From assembly GCF_965263005.1 (NCBI RefSeq), contig NZ_OZ253579.1, forward strand, positions 1,116,001-1,180,000: a stretch of 64,000 nt of DNA. Reading direction: 5' to 3'. This stretch comes from Rariloculus sp965263005 (GTDB lineage: Bacteria > Pseudomonadota > Gammaproteobacteria > Steroidobacterales > Rariloculaceae). The position numbers and the translations under genes were made by a program. This document shows positions 54,039-63,311 of the stretch, one piece after another. Position 1 is the stretch's first letter. The number at the start of each line of letters is the position of its first letter. Below the pieces are notes generated by a model. The model did no database searches. It was not told the origin of the DNA and saw only the letters and a program-made list of their open reading frames with translations.

Positions 54039-56039
54039 ATGACCCTGCTTGCACCGGCGTTCCTGCTCGGACTGCTGGCGATCGGGCTGCCGATCTGGCT
54101 GCATCGGCTGTCGTCAGAGAACCCGAATCGGCAACCGTTCAGCTCGCTGATGTTTCTTGAAGCCGGTGAACCGCGCCGCGTACTGGCCAAGAACCTGCAG
54201 TATCTGTTGTTGTTGGCGTTGCGCATCGGAGTCCTGGCACTGCTCGCGCTCGCCTTCGCTCACCCCGCGTTGTGGCGAGAGCCGAGCGCGGCCTCGGGCG
54301 GCACGGCACAAATCCAGATCATCGTGCTCGATGCATCGGCCTCTATGTCGTACGGCGACCGCTGGGAGCGTGCGCAAAGCGCTGCACTTGATCTGATCGG
54401 GACGTTCGCGCCTGAAGACAGAGCGCAGCTCGTTTACGGCGGGCGCGTGACCGAGCTGCTCACGGGCCAGACCGTCGATCGGGCAGTGCTTCGCCAAGGC
54501 ATCGCGACGGCGGCGCCAGGTGTGTTCTTCGTCGACTACGGGCAGCTCGCGCGCACGCTCGACGGCGTTTTGCGCGGCGCAGAGCTTCCGGTCGTGCTCC
54601 ATTTGATCACTGACGGCCAACAGAGCGCGCTGCCGACGAGGTTCGCGGAGCTTGCGCCGACGCAGCTCGCGGAGCTTCGGATCCACAACATCGCCGTCGC
54701 CGGGGAAGGCAATTGGGGCGTCGACAGCCTCGTGGGCTCGGCCCTGACTGGCGAGGTTCAGGCGAGTGTGCGCAGCTTCTCATCGAGTCCGATCGACAAG
54801 ACGCTGCTTCTTGCACTCAACGGCCGGCAGATCGATGAGCGGCGGCTCGAGATCGAGCCCGGGGGGCGCGCCCGGGCCAACTTCGGCGCGCTCGAGCTCG
54901 CTTCGGGTGCGAACCGGGTGAGTGTCTCGCTGACTCCGGGCGACGGCATGGCCCAGGACGACACGCGAATCATCGCGCTCAAGCGGGCTGAGCCGAGACC
55001 TGTTCTGCTCGTGTCCGGCGATCTCAGGATGCGCGACACGCTGTTCGTCGCATCGGCGTTGGAATCGCTGTCGGGGCTTGCGCTCGTCGCCAACACGGTG
55101 GCGGCGGCGGAACTCGGTGAACAGACGCTTGCCGATTACCACTTCGTTGTCGTCGCCGACGCCGGCGCGCTCGGCGCTGCGCAGGTTCAACAGCTCGAGG
55201 ATTACGTTGTGTCGGGCGGCGCGCTGCTGATGGCTCTCGGACCGCGCTCGGCCGCGCAAAGTGCGGTGCCGCTGACGGGCCAGCAGTTCGAGTCGGACAC
55301 GGGGGCGCTGCTCGGCGGCTCCGACGACTACGCTTCGATCGGCGCGCTCGACGCTACCCACCCGGCGCTGCAGGGCGTGGAGATGCTTCGTGCAGCGAGG
55401 TTCTTCCGCCATACGGCGATCGCGGCCGCAGCCGAGGACCAGGTGTTGATGCGCCTCGACACCGGCTCACCTTTACTATTGGAACGCGAACTCGGTGAGG
55501 GGCGCGTGTTGGTGTTCACATCGTCGCTCGACCGAGCATGGAACGATCTGCCCGTGCAGCCCGTGTTCGTGCCGCTCCTCGCCGGTGTCGCGAATCATCT
55601 GCTCGGCGGCGCCGGGTTCAGCAGTGAACGAGGCCTCGGCAGCACGCTGGCGCTCAGGGCCATGGGTCTTCGCGGCGGGCAGATTTTCGACCCGGACGGC
55701 GATGCCGCTCTCGGCCTCGGCGGCGGAACCGACGACGTGTTGCTCGATCAGATCGGATTCTACGAGATCACCTCGGGCGGCAGCACCGATTTGGTGGCGG
55801 TGAATTTCGACATCAGGGAGTCGGACCTGACGACGATCGACGCGGCAACGATCGAGCGCTGGCAGGCTCTCGGCCGCCGCGGCGCTGAGCAGTCCGCGGC
55901 GGGCGCGGTGTCCGAGGATCGGGCGCCGGTGCTGGCATCGCTGGCGCAATTGATATTGATTGTGCTGCTCGTTGCCGTAATCATGGAATCCTGGGTTGGA
56001 AACTGGCATCTTAGGGTGCGACGAGGGATGGCTGGATGA
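54039..56039 (+). CDS. BatA-like VWA membrane protein
   Basis: This 666-residue inner-membrane protein starts MTLLAPAFLLGLLAIGLPIWLHRL, the BatA/aerotolerance N-terminal signature (in part), with a second helix at about 55-77. A VWA domain has MIDAS Asp98-Ala-Ser-Ala-Ser102, a beta-rich and amidotransferase-like middle follows (VVVADAGALGAAQVQQLEDYV, GGALLMALG), and a C-terminal helix lies at about 638-658. The ATG at 54039 is the real start; the frame runs open upstream through the palindromic element and would wrongly add 43 residues. It overlaps the DUF4175-like gene by 4 nt. Confidence 0.85.
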   Translation: MTLLAPAFLLGLLAIGLPIWLHRLSSENPNRQPFSSLMFLEAGEPRRVLAKNLQYLLLLALRIGVLALLALAFAHPALWREPSAASGGTAQIQIIVLDASASMSYGDRWERAQSAALDLIGTFAPEDRAQLVYGGRVTELLTGQTVDRAVLRQGIATAAPGVFFVDYGQLARTLDGVLRGAELPVVLHLITDGQQSALPTRFAELAPTQLAELRIHNIAVAGEGNWGVDSLVGSALTGEVQASVRSFSSSPIDKTLLLALNGRQIDERRLEIEPGGRARANFGALELASGANRVSVSLTPGDGMAQDDTRIIALKRAEPRPVLLVSGDLRMRDTLFVASALESLSGLALVANTVAAAELGEQTLADYHFVVVADAGALGAAQVQQLEDYVVSGGALLMALGPRSAAQSAVPLTGQQFESDTGALLGGSDDYASIGALDATHPALQGVEMLRAARFFRHTAIAAAAEDQVLMRLDTGSPLLLERELGEGRVLVFTSSLDRAWNDLPVQPVFVPLLAGVANHLLGGAGFSSERGLGSTLALRAMGLRGGQIFDPDGDAALGLGGGTDDVLLDQIGFYEITSGGSTDLVAVNFDIRESDLTTIDAATIERWQALGRRGAEQSAAGAVSEDRAPVLASLAQLILIVLLVAVIMESWVGNWHLRVRRGMAG

Positions 56040-59000
56040 CCGCACAGACGCAACTCGAAGCCTATCTGGCAGACTTTCGGCGCCGCTTGAAGTCGCTGAT
56101 CATGGCGCGCGGCGCCGCGGCGCTATGCGCGTTCGCGCTCGTCCTGACGCTGACGGCCGTGTACTTCGGCACGCGCAGGGCGTTCGATCCCGAGTTCATC
56201 ATCGGCGCGCGCGTGGTCCTCGTGCTCGTGCTCGGCGCCGCGCTGGTCGGGTTACTGGCTTATCCGCTTCGCGCGTTGCGGCGCAGCCGCGGCGTCGCGG
56301 ACATCGAACGCCGTGCCCCGGACCTTGACGGCCGTATCGAGACCTATGACGGTCTGAAGCAGTCCGAGCGCGGACGGGCTTCGCCGTTTCTCGGACTCCT
56401 CGCCGCGGACGCGCTCAAGCTGGCTGCCCGAATCCCGGTCGCGTTTCGCATCCCGCGCCGCGAGCTTTCGATCCCGACGATCATCGCCGTCGTCGCCGCC
56501 GCGACGCTTGTCTGGTTCGGCGCGTACGGCCCTGACAATTGGCGCTACGGCGTGCGGCATCTTTGGGCCGGCTGGGTGCTCGACGACACGCTGCCGCCGC
56601 AACGCATCGCCGTGAATCCGGGCGACCGCGCTGTCCGCCGCGGCGGCGACCTCGCCATCGGAGCGCGCGCCGAGGGTTTCGACCCCGTGTCGATGGAAGT
56701 GTTCGCGCGGTTCGAGGGCGACGAGGATTGGCAGAGCGCTCCGATGAACGCCGGAGGCGAGGAGTTCGAATTCACGTTCTTCGCCGTGCGCGAACCGATG
56801 CGCTATTACGTGTCGGCCGTCGGCGTGCGCAGCCAGGAATTCGACGTGCAAGTCGTTGACCTGCCCGAGATCGAGCGGATCACGCTGAGCTATGCGTATC
56901 CCGACTGGGCGGACCTCGAACCGCTCGTCGAGGACCCAGGCTATTACATCCGCGCCGTAGCGGGCACCGAGGTCACCGTCGAGGTTCACACTGACGCGCC
57001 GCTCAATGCGCCGACGCTGACAGCGAACGGCGAAACACTTCAGATGCGCACCGACAGCAACGTCGCCACGGCGACGCTTGAAGTGTCGGACGAGGGCGAG
57101 TACTTCATATCGACGCTGTTCGAGCAGGACCCGGTCAAGCTCACGGAAGATTATTTCATCAGCGTCGTCCCCGACAACGAGCCGGTGGTCAAGGTTGTCA
57201 GGCCGGGCCGCGATTGGCGGGCGAGCAATATCGAGGAGGTTTCCGTCGCGATCGAGGCGAGCGACGATTTCGGTCTCGACGGGCTTGAGCTGCGTTACAC
57301 CGTCAACGGCGGTGAATGGCAAACGATCGAGCTCGATGTCGAGGGGACCGAAGCCAGCGGCGAGGAGATCCTTTACCTCGAAGAAATGAGGCAGCCGGTT
57401 CGCCAGGCGGTTTCGAGCCCGGGCTCGCCGCGCGGCCAACCGTTCCCGGTCACTCTCGAGGAGTTGCGCGCCTTGCGGGACGAACTCGAGCAGGAGAACG
57501 CGCCGGACGAACCGGAAGGCGAGCCGCCGGCACCGACGGTCCGTAATCTCGAGCCAGGGGATCTGATTTCCTATTACGCCGTCGCCGAAGATCGCGGCCG
57601 GAACGTCCAGACTGACCTGTTCTTCGTCGAAGTGCAGCCCTTCGACCGCAGCTACTCGCAGTCGAGCCAAGCCGGCGGTGGCGGTGGCGGCGGCGGCGGC
57701 CAGCAACAGGATGAAATTTCCCGGCGGCAGAAGGAAATTCTCGTTGCGACCTGGAACCTGATCCGCGAGCGCGACGAGGAGGAACAGAGCTTCCTCGACG
57801 AGCAGGCGCTCAACGACAACGCGAGGATGCTCGCAGAGTTGCAGCAGACGCTCGCCGATCAGGCGCGTACGCTCGCAAGTCGGACGCGCGCCCGCCAGTT
57901 GACGAACGCCGACGAACGCATTCAGAAGTTTGTCGAGAACCTCGAGTTGGCCGCCGAGGCCATGGCACCCGCGTCCGAGCGGCTCGCCGAGGTCGAGTTG
58001 GCCGAAGCCGTACCGGCAGAGCAGGAAGCTCTCCAATACCTGTTGCGCGCCGAGGCCGTGTTCACGGAGATACAGGTCGCGTTTCAACGCGGCGGCGGCG
58101 GTGGCGGCGGAGGCGGGCTGGCGGGCCGCGACTTGAGTGAGCTATTCGAGCTTGAGATGGATCTGGACAAGAATCAGTACGAGACCGAGGCGCCTGTCGC
58201 ATTCGAGCAGGAGCAGGAGAACGAGGTCGACGAAGCGATCGCGAAGCTGCAGGAGCTTGCGCGCCGCCAGGAGCAATTGGCGCGCCAGGCCGGCCGCAGA
58301 AACGATCAATTGACCGAACAGGAGCGCTGGGAGCAGGAATCGCTGCGCCGTGAGACCGAGGAACTCAGGCGTCAGCTCGAAGATCTGCAGCAGCGCATCG
58401 CTCAAGCCGAGCAACAGCAGGGTCAACAGGGTCAACAGGGTCAACAGGGCCAGCAGGGCCAACAGGGCCAGCAGCAGGGTCAGCCCGGTGCGGGCGGCGG
58501 CCAGAGCGCTCAGACCGCGCAAACGATTCAGCAGCTCGAAGAAGCTTTGCAGGCGATGAACCGTGCAGGCCAGCCGGGCGGCAACGTCGATCCCGAGCAG
58601 GCCAGGCGCGCGATCGAGCAGGCGAGACGGCAACTGCAGCAGGCGCTCGAACAGATGACCGCGCAGCGTCAGCAAGCGGCCGGCGAGGCGTTTTCGGATC
58701 TCGCGGATCGGTCGAGCGACATCTATGAAGAGCAGCGGCAATTGGCCGCCGAGCTGCAACGGGAGTTGCAGAACGCGCTTGACGACCAGATCGACAGCGG
58801 AGCCGCGACCGGTGGTTTGGACCGTCGAGTCGCCCAGGACCTCTCCGACCGCAAGTACGACTTGCAGCAGGAGCTCGAAGCCCTTGAGCAGGATATTCAG
58901 CGCATCGCGCAGGAGTACCGGAATCAGACGCCGGGGGCGAGCGAGGAACTCAGCGCCGCGCTTGCAGATCTACAGCAGTCGCAGGTGCTGTTACGCATGC

Positions 59001-59761
59001 TCTATGCGGCTGAGTACATTCGGCGCGGCGCGGCGAACCAGGTCGCGGCGACCGAGGCCGTGACGACGGCGGCGTTGCGCGATCTCGAGCGCAGCGCGCA
59101 GGAGGCGCTCGCGCTTGCGACCCGTGAAGCCGTGGAAGGCGAACAGGAGGAGTTCAATCCCAACGCCGAACTCGTCGCCGAGCTGCAGGCGCTGCGCCGC
59201 GAGTTGGCCGAGCTGACGGAAGGGCAGCGCGCGGCGGCAGGCGGGCAACAAGGCGGGAACCAGCAGGCGCAAGCAGGCGGCGCTCAGCAAGGCGACACCC
59301 AACAGGGCGGCGCGCGCGGCGGCGGAGCCAATGACAGGTTCGGTTTCGGCGGCGGACGTTTCAACGACTGGGCGCGAGACGGGATCTGGGACCCGCGAAG
59401 CAACGGATTCTGGCAAGACGAGCAAGCCGTGGCCGATCTGCAGGATCGCCTGGTCGATGCGGGACGGGACCTGCTGACGCTCGGCGCGCAACTGCGGGCC
59501 GAAGGCCTGAGCGACGAGGAGCTTCGTGCCGTGCGCGAACTCGGCGACGCGTTGCGCGCTGGCCTGACCGGCAACCCGGAACTCGTGGAGGCCGAGTTTC
59601 AAGCGCTCGTCAATCTTGCGGAGCAGCTTGAGATTCAGCTTCAAGCCGATGGCGCCGCGGAAAGATCGGTCGTGCGGACCGAGGCCCCGGCCCAGGTGGC
59701 CCAAGGCTTCGAGGACGTCGTCGCGGAGTACTATCGTCGTTTGAGCCGCGCGACGCCCTAG
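56036..59761 (+). CDS. DUF4175-like large membrane protein with Gly- and Gln-rich coiled-coil region
   Basis: This 1241-residue protein has two N-terminal helices (about 23-45 and 60-80) and a third at about 145-165. A beta-rich periplasmic part reaches about 540, then long coiled coils to about 1060 are interrupted by poly-Gly (57673-57700 and 58091-58117) and GQQ repeats. A Gly/Gln-rich segment precedes a conserved end (FNDWARDGIWDPRSNGFWQD in part). The plan matches the DUF4175 proteins that close MoxR/DUF58/BatA clusters. It may span the periplasm; function unknown. It is the last gene of the forward cluster before a 222-nt gap. Confidence 0.75.
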   Translation: MTAQTQLEAYLADFRRRLKSLIMARGAAALCAFALVLTLTAVYFGTRRAFDPEFIIGARVVLVLVLGAALVGLLAYPLRALRRSRGVADIERRAPDLDGRIETYDGLKQSERGRASPFLGLLAADALKLAARIPVAFRIPRRELSIPTIIAVVAAATLVWFGAYGPDNWRYGVRHLWAGWVLDDTLPPQRIAVNPGDRAVRRGGDLAIGARAEGFDPVSMEVFARFEGDEDWQSAPMNAGGEEFEFTFFAVREPMRYYVSAVGVRSQEFDVQVVDLPEIERITLSYAYPDWADLEPLVEDPGYYIRAVAGTEVTVEVHTDAPLNAPTLTANGETLQMRTDSNVATATLEVSDEGEYFISTLFEQDPVKLTEDYFISVVPDNEPVVKVVRPGRDWRASNIEEVSVAIEASDDFGLDGLELRYTVNGGEWQTIELDVEGTEASGEEILYLEEMRQPVRQAVSSPGSPRGQPFPVTLEELRALRDELEQENAPDEPEGEPPAPTVRNLEPGDLISYYAVAEDRGRNVQTDLFFVEVQPFDRSYSQSSQAGGGGGGGGGQQQDEISRRQKEILVATWNLIRERDEEEQSFLDEQALNDNARMLAELQQTLADQARTLASRTRARQLTNADERIQKFVENLELAAEAMAPASERLAEVELAEAVPAEQEALQYLLRAEAVFTEIQVAFQRGGGGGGGGGLAGRDLSELFELEMDLDKNQYETEAPVAFEQEQENEVDEAIAKLQELARRQEQLARQAGRRNDQLTEQERWEQESLRRETEELRRQLEDLQQRIAQAEQQQGQQGQQGQQGQQGQQGQQQGQPGAGGGQSAQTAQTIQQLEEALQAMNRAGQPGGNVDPEQARRAIEQARRQLQQALEQMTAQRQQAAGEAFSDLADRSSDIYEEQRQLAAELQRELQNALDDQIDSGAATGGLDRRVAQDLSDRKYDLQQELEALEQDIQRIAQEYRNQTPGASEELSAALADLQQSQVLLRMLYAAEYIRRGAANQVAATEAVTTAALRDLERSAQEALALATREAVEGEQEEFNPNAELVAELQALRRELAELTEGQRAAAGGQQGGNQQAQAGGAQQGDTQQGGARGGGANDRFGFGGGRFNDWARDGIWDPRSNGFWQDEQAVADLQDRLVDAGRDLLTLGAQLRAEGLSDEELRAVRELGDALRAGLTGNPELVEAEFQALVNLAEQLEIQLQADGAAERSVVRTEAPAQVAQGFEDVVAEYYRRLSRATP
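58412..58485 (+). repeat. In-frame GQQ tandem repeat
   Basis: The 9-bp unit CAGGGTCAA, drifting to CAGGGCCAG, is repeated about six times in frame inside the DUF4175-like gene, encoding (GQQ)n between two coiled-coil stretches. Repeat-number change would keep the frame, so the linker length could vary between strains. Confidence 0.85.
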
Positions 59762-59983
59762 CAGCCCGCGGCGTGGTTCGGGGTTCGCCTCCAGGGGTGC
59801 CCGCCGGCGCCGCGCGCGGGAACATCCTGACCGTTGGCGCTGTCTTCATAGTCAAGAATTCTTTAGAGGCGCCCCAAACGCCGGTCCCGGCACGGGGTAC
59901 GCTCGAATTGATGAGATAATCGACGGGCGAAGCAATCGATTCAGACGACACATTGTCGAGGCGCGAGCGGCGTAAGCGATGCC

Positions 59984-60685
59984 ATGGACAACGCGATCAT
60001 TCGGACGCACGACCTGCAGCGCCACTATCGCATGGGCGGCGAGTTCATTCATGCGCTGAGCGGTGTTGATCTCATCATCGAACGCGGCGAATACGTTGCG
60101 ATCATGGGGCCGTCGGGCTCGGGCAAGTCGACGTTGATGAATATGATAGGCTGTCTGGATACGCCCGACCGCGGCGAGTACTGGCTCAACGGCAAACTCG
60201 TATCGGCAATGAACGATCGCGAGCTTGCGGGCATACGCAACACGGAAGTCGGTTTCGTCTTCCAGACGTTCAATTTGTTGCCGCGCGCGAACGCGCTGCA
60301 CAACGTCGAGATGCCGCTGATCTACGCCGGTTTGAAGCGCAAGGAGCGCATCGCGCGCGCGGAATTCGCCTTGCAGCGCGTTGGTCTGGGGGATCGCATG
60401 CTGCATCGGCCGAGCGAGATGTCGGGCGGCCAACGGCAACGGGTCGCGGTGGCGCGAGCGCTCGTTACCGAGCCCAGCATCCTGTTGGCCGACGAGCCGA
60501 CCGGTAACCTGGATTCGGTCACGGGCGTTGAAATCATGGCATTGTTTCGAGAACTCCACACGAGCGGAAACACGATACTGGTGGTGACACACGAAGCGGA
60601 AATCGCGGAGAAGGCGGAGCGTGTCATCTACTTGCGCGACGGCACGATCGCCGAGGACCACCGCAAAGAGAAAGTGAGGCACTGA
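59984..60685 (+). CDS. ABC transporter ATP-binding protein (MacB/LolD type)
   Basis: This 233-residue ATPase has Walker A GPSGSGKS (residues 42-49), a Q-loop in GFVFQTFNLLPRANALHNV, signature MSGGQRQRVAVARAL, Walker B ILLADEPTGNLDS and switch histidine in VVTHE. The MLGCLD-like NMIGCLDTPDRGEYWLNG and FNLL motifs place it with MacB/LolD/FtsE-type ATPases that drive periplasmic extraction or efflux rather than import. It is 1 nt from the adaptor gene downstream. No permease gene is visible. A GATAAT (59915-59920) in the 222-nt gap upstream is a weak -10 candidate. Confidence 0.9.
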   Translation: MDNAIIRTHDLQRHYRMGGEFIHALSGVDLIIERGEYVAIMGPSGSGKSTLMNMIGCLDTPDRGEYWLNGKLVSAMNDRELAGIRNTEVGFVFQTFNLLPRANALHNVEMPLIYAGLKRKERIARAEFALQRVGLGDRMLHRPSEMSGGQRQRVAVARALVTEPSILLADEPTGNLDSVTGVEIMALFRELHTSGNTILVVTHEAEIAEKAERVIYLRDGTIAEDHRKEKVRH

Positions 60686-60686
60686 T

Positions 60687-62234
60687 ATGCGCGCTTGGCT
60701 AATTGTCGTTCCTGCCGCCGCCGGGCTGCTCGCGGGCGGTTGCGAGACCGAAACCGAGACGACCGTCGCGCCGCTCTACGACACGGCGCCGCTCGAGCGC
60801 CGCGACATACAGGTCACGGTCGAGGCCGCCGGCGTGATCGAGCCCGAGACCACAGTCGAGGTCAAGTCCAAGGCGTCAGGCGAAATCCTCGCCGTGCATG
60901 CGGAAACGGGCGATGTCGTCGACGCCCAGACGCTGCTCGTCGAGGTCGACAAACGGACGCCGAGAAACCGCCTGGCCGAGACCGAGGCAAACCTGATCGC
61001 GGCACAGGCGCGGCGCACGATCGCTCAGACGCAGATGGAGCGCGCGCAGACGCTGTTCGAATCCGGTACGCTCACGGAGTTCGACTTCGAGCAATCGCAG
61101 CTCGAGTTCGCCAATGCGCAGGCACAGGTCGTAAGCACGGAAGTGGCGCTTGAGAACTCGCGGATCGCCATGGACGACACCGATGTGCGCGCGCCGATTA
61201 CGGGAACGGTCATCGAGAAAGCGGTGGAGCCCGGGATGGTGATCTCCTCACCCACCCAGGCGGTCAGCGACGGCACGATTCTGATGAAGATGGCCAATCT
61301 CGACGCGGTTCAGGTACGCACGCTCGTAGACGAAACCGACATCGGCAAGATCCGGCCCAACATGCCGAGCCACGTAACGGTCGCCGCATATCCCAATCAA
61401 CCTTTCGATGGCGTCGTACTCAAGATCGAGCCGCTCGCCATCGTCGAGCAGAACGTAACGATGTTTGCCGTGCTCATCCGTCTGGAGAATCGCGGCGGTT
61501 TGTTGATGCCGGGCATGAACGCCGAGGTGGAGATCGAGATTGCCGATCGTGAGTCGGTCGCCACGATACCGACAGCGGCGTTGCGGGCCGAGACCGATTT
61601 TGCGTCGACCGCTGCGATGCTGGGCATGAGCGAAGCTCAATTCCGTGCCGAGCTTGGCGGCGGGGTGCCGGACACGGCGAGCCCACCGCGCAACGTGTTG
61701 TCGGTCGGGGGCCGCGAGATCGAGCTGCCGAGCGGCGTGGATGCCGATCAGCTTACGGCGTTGATCGAGAAGCGCCGCAACGGCGGGACCCTGTCGGCCG
61801 ACGAGCGGGCCATGTTGCGTCCCATCATGCAGCAAATGTTCGCCGACGGTGGCCCGGCCGGCGGCTTCGGTGGCGGTCCCGGGGGACCAGCCGGCCAGGA
61901 CTTCGGCGGCGGTCCTGGTGGCGAAGGCTTTGGAAGCGGCCGCCGCGCGCCGCCGTCGAACGTCACGAACTATCAATTCGGCGGAGAGTACTGGGTCATC
62001 GCGCTACGCGACGGCAATCCTGTTCCGGTGACCGTTCAGACCGGTCTGACCGACCTGCAATACACGGAAATCGTTGCCGGTCTCGAACCTGGAGACACCG
62101 TCCTGCTGCTGCCGAGCTCGAGCCTGTTCGAGCAACAGACGATGTTGCGGGAGATGATCTCGAGCCGGTTTTCCTCGACACCGTTCCAGCAACAGCAAGG
62201 AGGCGGAATGCGGGGAATTTGGATGTTCCGCTGA
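60687..62234 (+). CDS. Periplasmic adaptor (membrane fusion) lipoprotein
   Basis: This 515-residue MacA/HlyD-type adaptor has a lipobox at the N-terminus (LLAGGC, Cys19), barrel-sandwich halves (GVIEPETTVEVKSKASGEI and DTDVRAPITGTVIEKAVEPG), a helical hairpin between them (about 95-145) and a beta-barrel with MPGMNAEVEIEIADRES. An unusual insert (about 300-420) carries a Gly-rich stretch (FADGGPAGGFGGGPGG) before the last strand domain ending GDTVLLLPSSSLFEQQ. With the preceding ATPase it implies a tripartite transporter. The inner-membrane permease expected next is replaced by a hydrolase gene. Confidence 0.88.
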   Translation: MRAWLIVVPAAAGLLAGGCETETETTVAPLYDTAPLERRDIQVTVEAAGVIEPETTVEVKSKASGEILAVHAETGDVVDAQTLLVEVDKRTPRNRLAETEANLIAAQARRTIAQTQMERAQTLFESGTLTEFDFEQSQLEFANAQAQVVSTEVALENSRIAMDDTDVRAPITGTVIEKAVEPGMVISSPTQAVSDGTILMKMANLDAVQVRTLVDETDIGKIRPNMPSHVTVAAYPNQPFDGVVLKIEPLAIVEQNVTMFAVLIRLENRGGLLMPGMNAEVEIEIADRESVATIPTAALRAETDFASTAAMLGMSEAQFRAELGGGVPDTASPPRNVLSVGGREIELPSGVDADQLTALIEKRRNGGTLSADERAMLRPIMQQMFADGGPAGGFGGGPGGPAGQDFGGGPGGEGFGSGRRAPPSNVTNYQFGGEYWVIALRDGNPVPVTVQTGLTDLQYTEIVAGLEPGDTVLLLPSSSLFEQQTMLREMISSRFSSTPFQQQQGGGMRGIWMFR

Positions 62235-62238
62235 TCCC

Positions 62239-63102
62239 TTGAATCCCGAGGAGCGGGAATTCTCGCTGCCGGGCATCAAGCTCGCGGCGCGAGAGTGGGG
62301 CGCGTCGGGTCAGTTGCCCGTTCTTGCAATCCATGGCTGGCTCGATAATGCGGGCAGCTTCGATCTGCTCGCGCCGCTGCTCGGCGGCTGCCATTTGCTC
62401 GCGCTGGACTGCGCCGGCCACGGCAAGAGCAGCCACCGCTCCCCCGACGCGTCGTACAACATCTGGCAGGACGTCGGCGACATCGTCGAGGTTGCCGATC
62501 AAATGGGCTGGTCACGATTCAGCGTGATCGGACACTCTCGAGGAGGGGCGATCGCGACGCTGGTGGCTGGCGCTTTTCCGGCGCGCGTAGCTCGCCTCGT
62601 TCTCCTCGAAGGCGGCGTGCCGATTGTCGGCGAAGCGCAGGACGCGCCGGAAAATCTTGCCAGCGCGCTGACCGAGCGCCACGCACTGCGCAACCGGACG
62701 GGACGCGTTTATACCTCCAGGGAAGCCGCACTGCGCGGACGAGCCGAAGGCTTCTCGAGTGTTGCCCACTCGACTGCCGAGGTTCTCGCGCGCAGGTCCT
62801 TGCGGCGCGTCGAGGGCGGGTTCCGCTGGGATTCGGACCGAAAACTCAAGGCGAGGTCGGAATTCAGGTTGACCGAAGAGCAAGTCGATGCCTTCATCGC
62901 TCGAATACGGTCCCCGGTGCTTGCATTCCTGGCCGAGCGCAGTCCATTCGCGAATCTCCCTCGATTCGACAGGCTGCTCAGTGTCTTCCGTGACATCGAG
63001 CGGGTGACGCTGCCGGGCGGCCACCATTTTCACCTGGAAGGCGCCGAAACGGAGATCGCGCGACGGACACGGGCGTTTCTCGGGTTGGCGAACGACGCCT
63101 GA
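62239..63102 (+). CDS. Alpha/beta hydrolase
   Basis: This 287-residue alpha/beta-hydrolase fold protein has HGWLDN (oxyanion hole region, residues 32-37), the nucleophile elbow GHSRGG with Ser100, a likely acid in the second half, and a C-terminal histidine in LPGGHHFHLEG. WLDNAGSFD and ALDCAGHGKSSHR resemble serine-hydrolase-like (SERHL/MEST-type) esterases. The substrate is unknown. It starts at TTG 62239, 4 nt after the adaptor stop, so it may be cotranscribed. Confidence 0.8.
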   Translation: MNPEEREFSLPGIKLAAREWGASGQLPVLAIHGWLDNAGSFDLLAPLLGGCHLLALDCAGHGKSSHRSPDASYNIWQDVGDIVEVADQMGWSRFSVIGHSRGGAIATLVAGAFPARVARLVLLEGGVPIVGEAQDAPENLASALTERHALRNRTGRVYTSREAALRGRAEGFSSVAHSTAEVLARRSLRRVEGGFRWDSDRKLKARSEFRLTEEQVDAFIARIRSPVLAFLAERSPFANLPRFDRLLSVFRDIERVTLPGGHHFHLEGAETEIARRTRAFLGLANDA

Positions 63103-63172
63103 GGGCGTCCCGCTGCCGATCCTCCGCCGGCAAAGTCCACCATGTCGCCGCGCTTCGGATTGACGCAGGCGC

Positions 63173-63277
63173 TCAAAACTCGCGATCGCGGAACGCCGGA
63201 TAGTCCGGGCCGAACTTGTAGATCCGGTATATGCGTCCGGGGCCGGGCACCCGGTAATCGAGCACGCGCTCGCCCTG
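63173..63277 (-). pseudogene. Short remnant of a reverse-strand gene 3' end
   Basis: On the reverse strand, a frame ending at 63173 encodes VLDYRVPGPGRIYRIYKF followed by GPDYPAFRDREF and a TGA stop. It looks like genuine protein (aromatic-rich, gammaproteobacterial codon use) but is closed by an in-frame TAG at 63278-63280 with no good start. It may be the tail of a decayed gene. The parent family is not recognised. It could be chance coding; a homologous full-length protein elsewhere would settle it. Confidence 0.35.
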
Positions 63278-63311
63278 CTAGCCTCTCAAGTGTCTGTCAT
63301 TGCAAGCCGAT

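Noticed and set aside
56252..58087. 611-codon reverse-strand open frame
   Set aside because: It is antisense to the DUF4175-like gene; its composition follows the complementary third-position GC pattern and no protein motif is visible.
59758..59790. Possible fifth copy of the palindromic element (CTAGCAGCCCGCGGC)
   Set aside because: Only about 10 nt at the end match the terminal arm, with no inner arms, core or second arm; too short to distinguish from chance.
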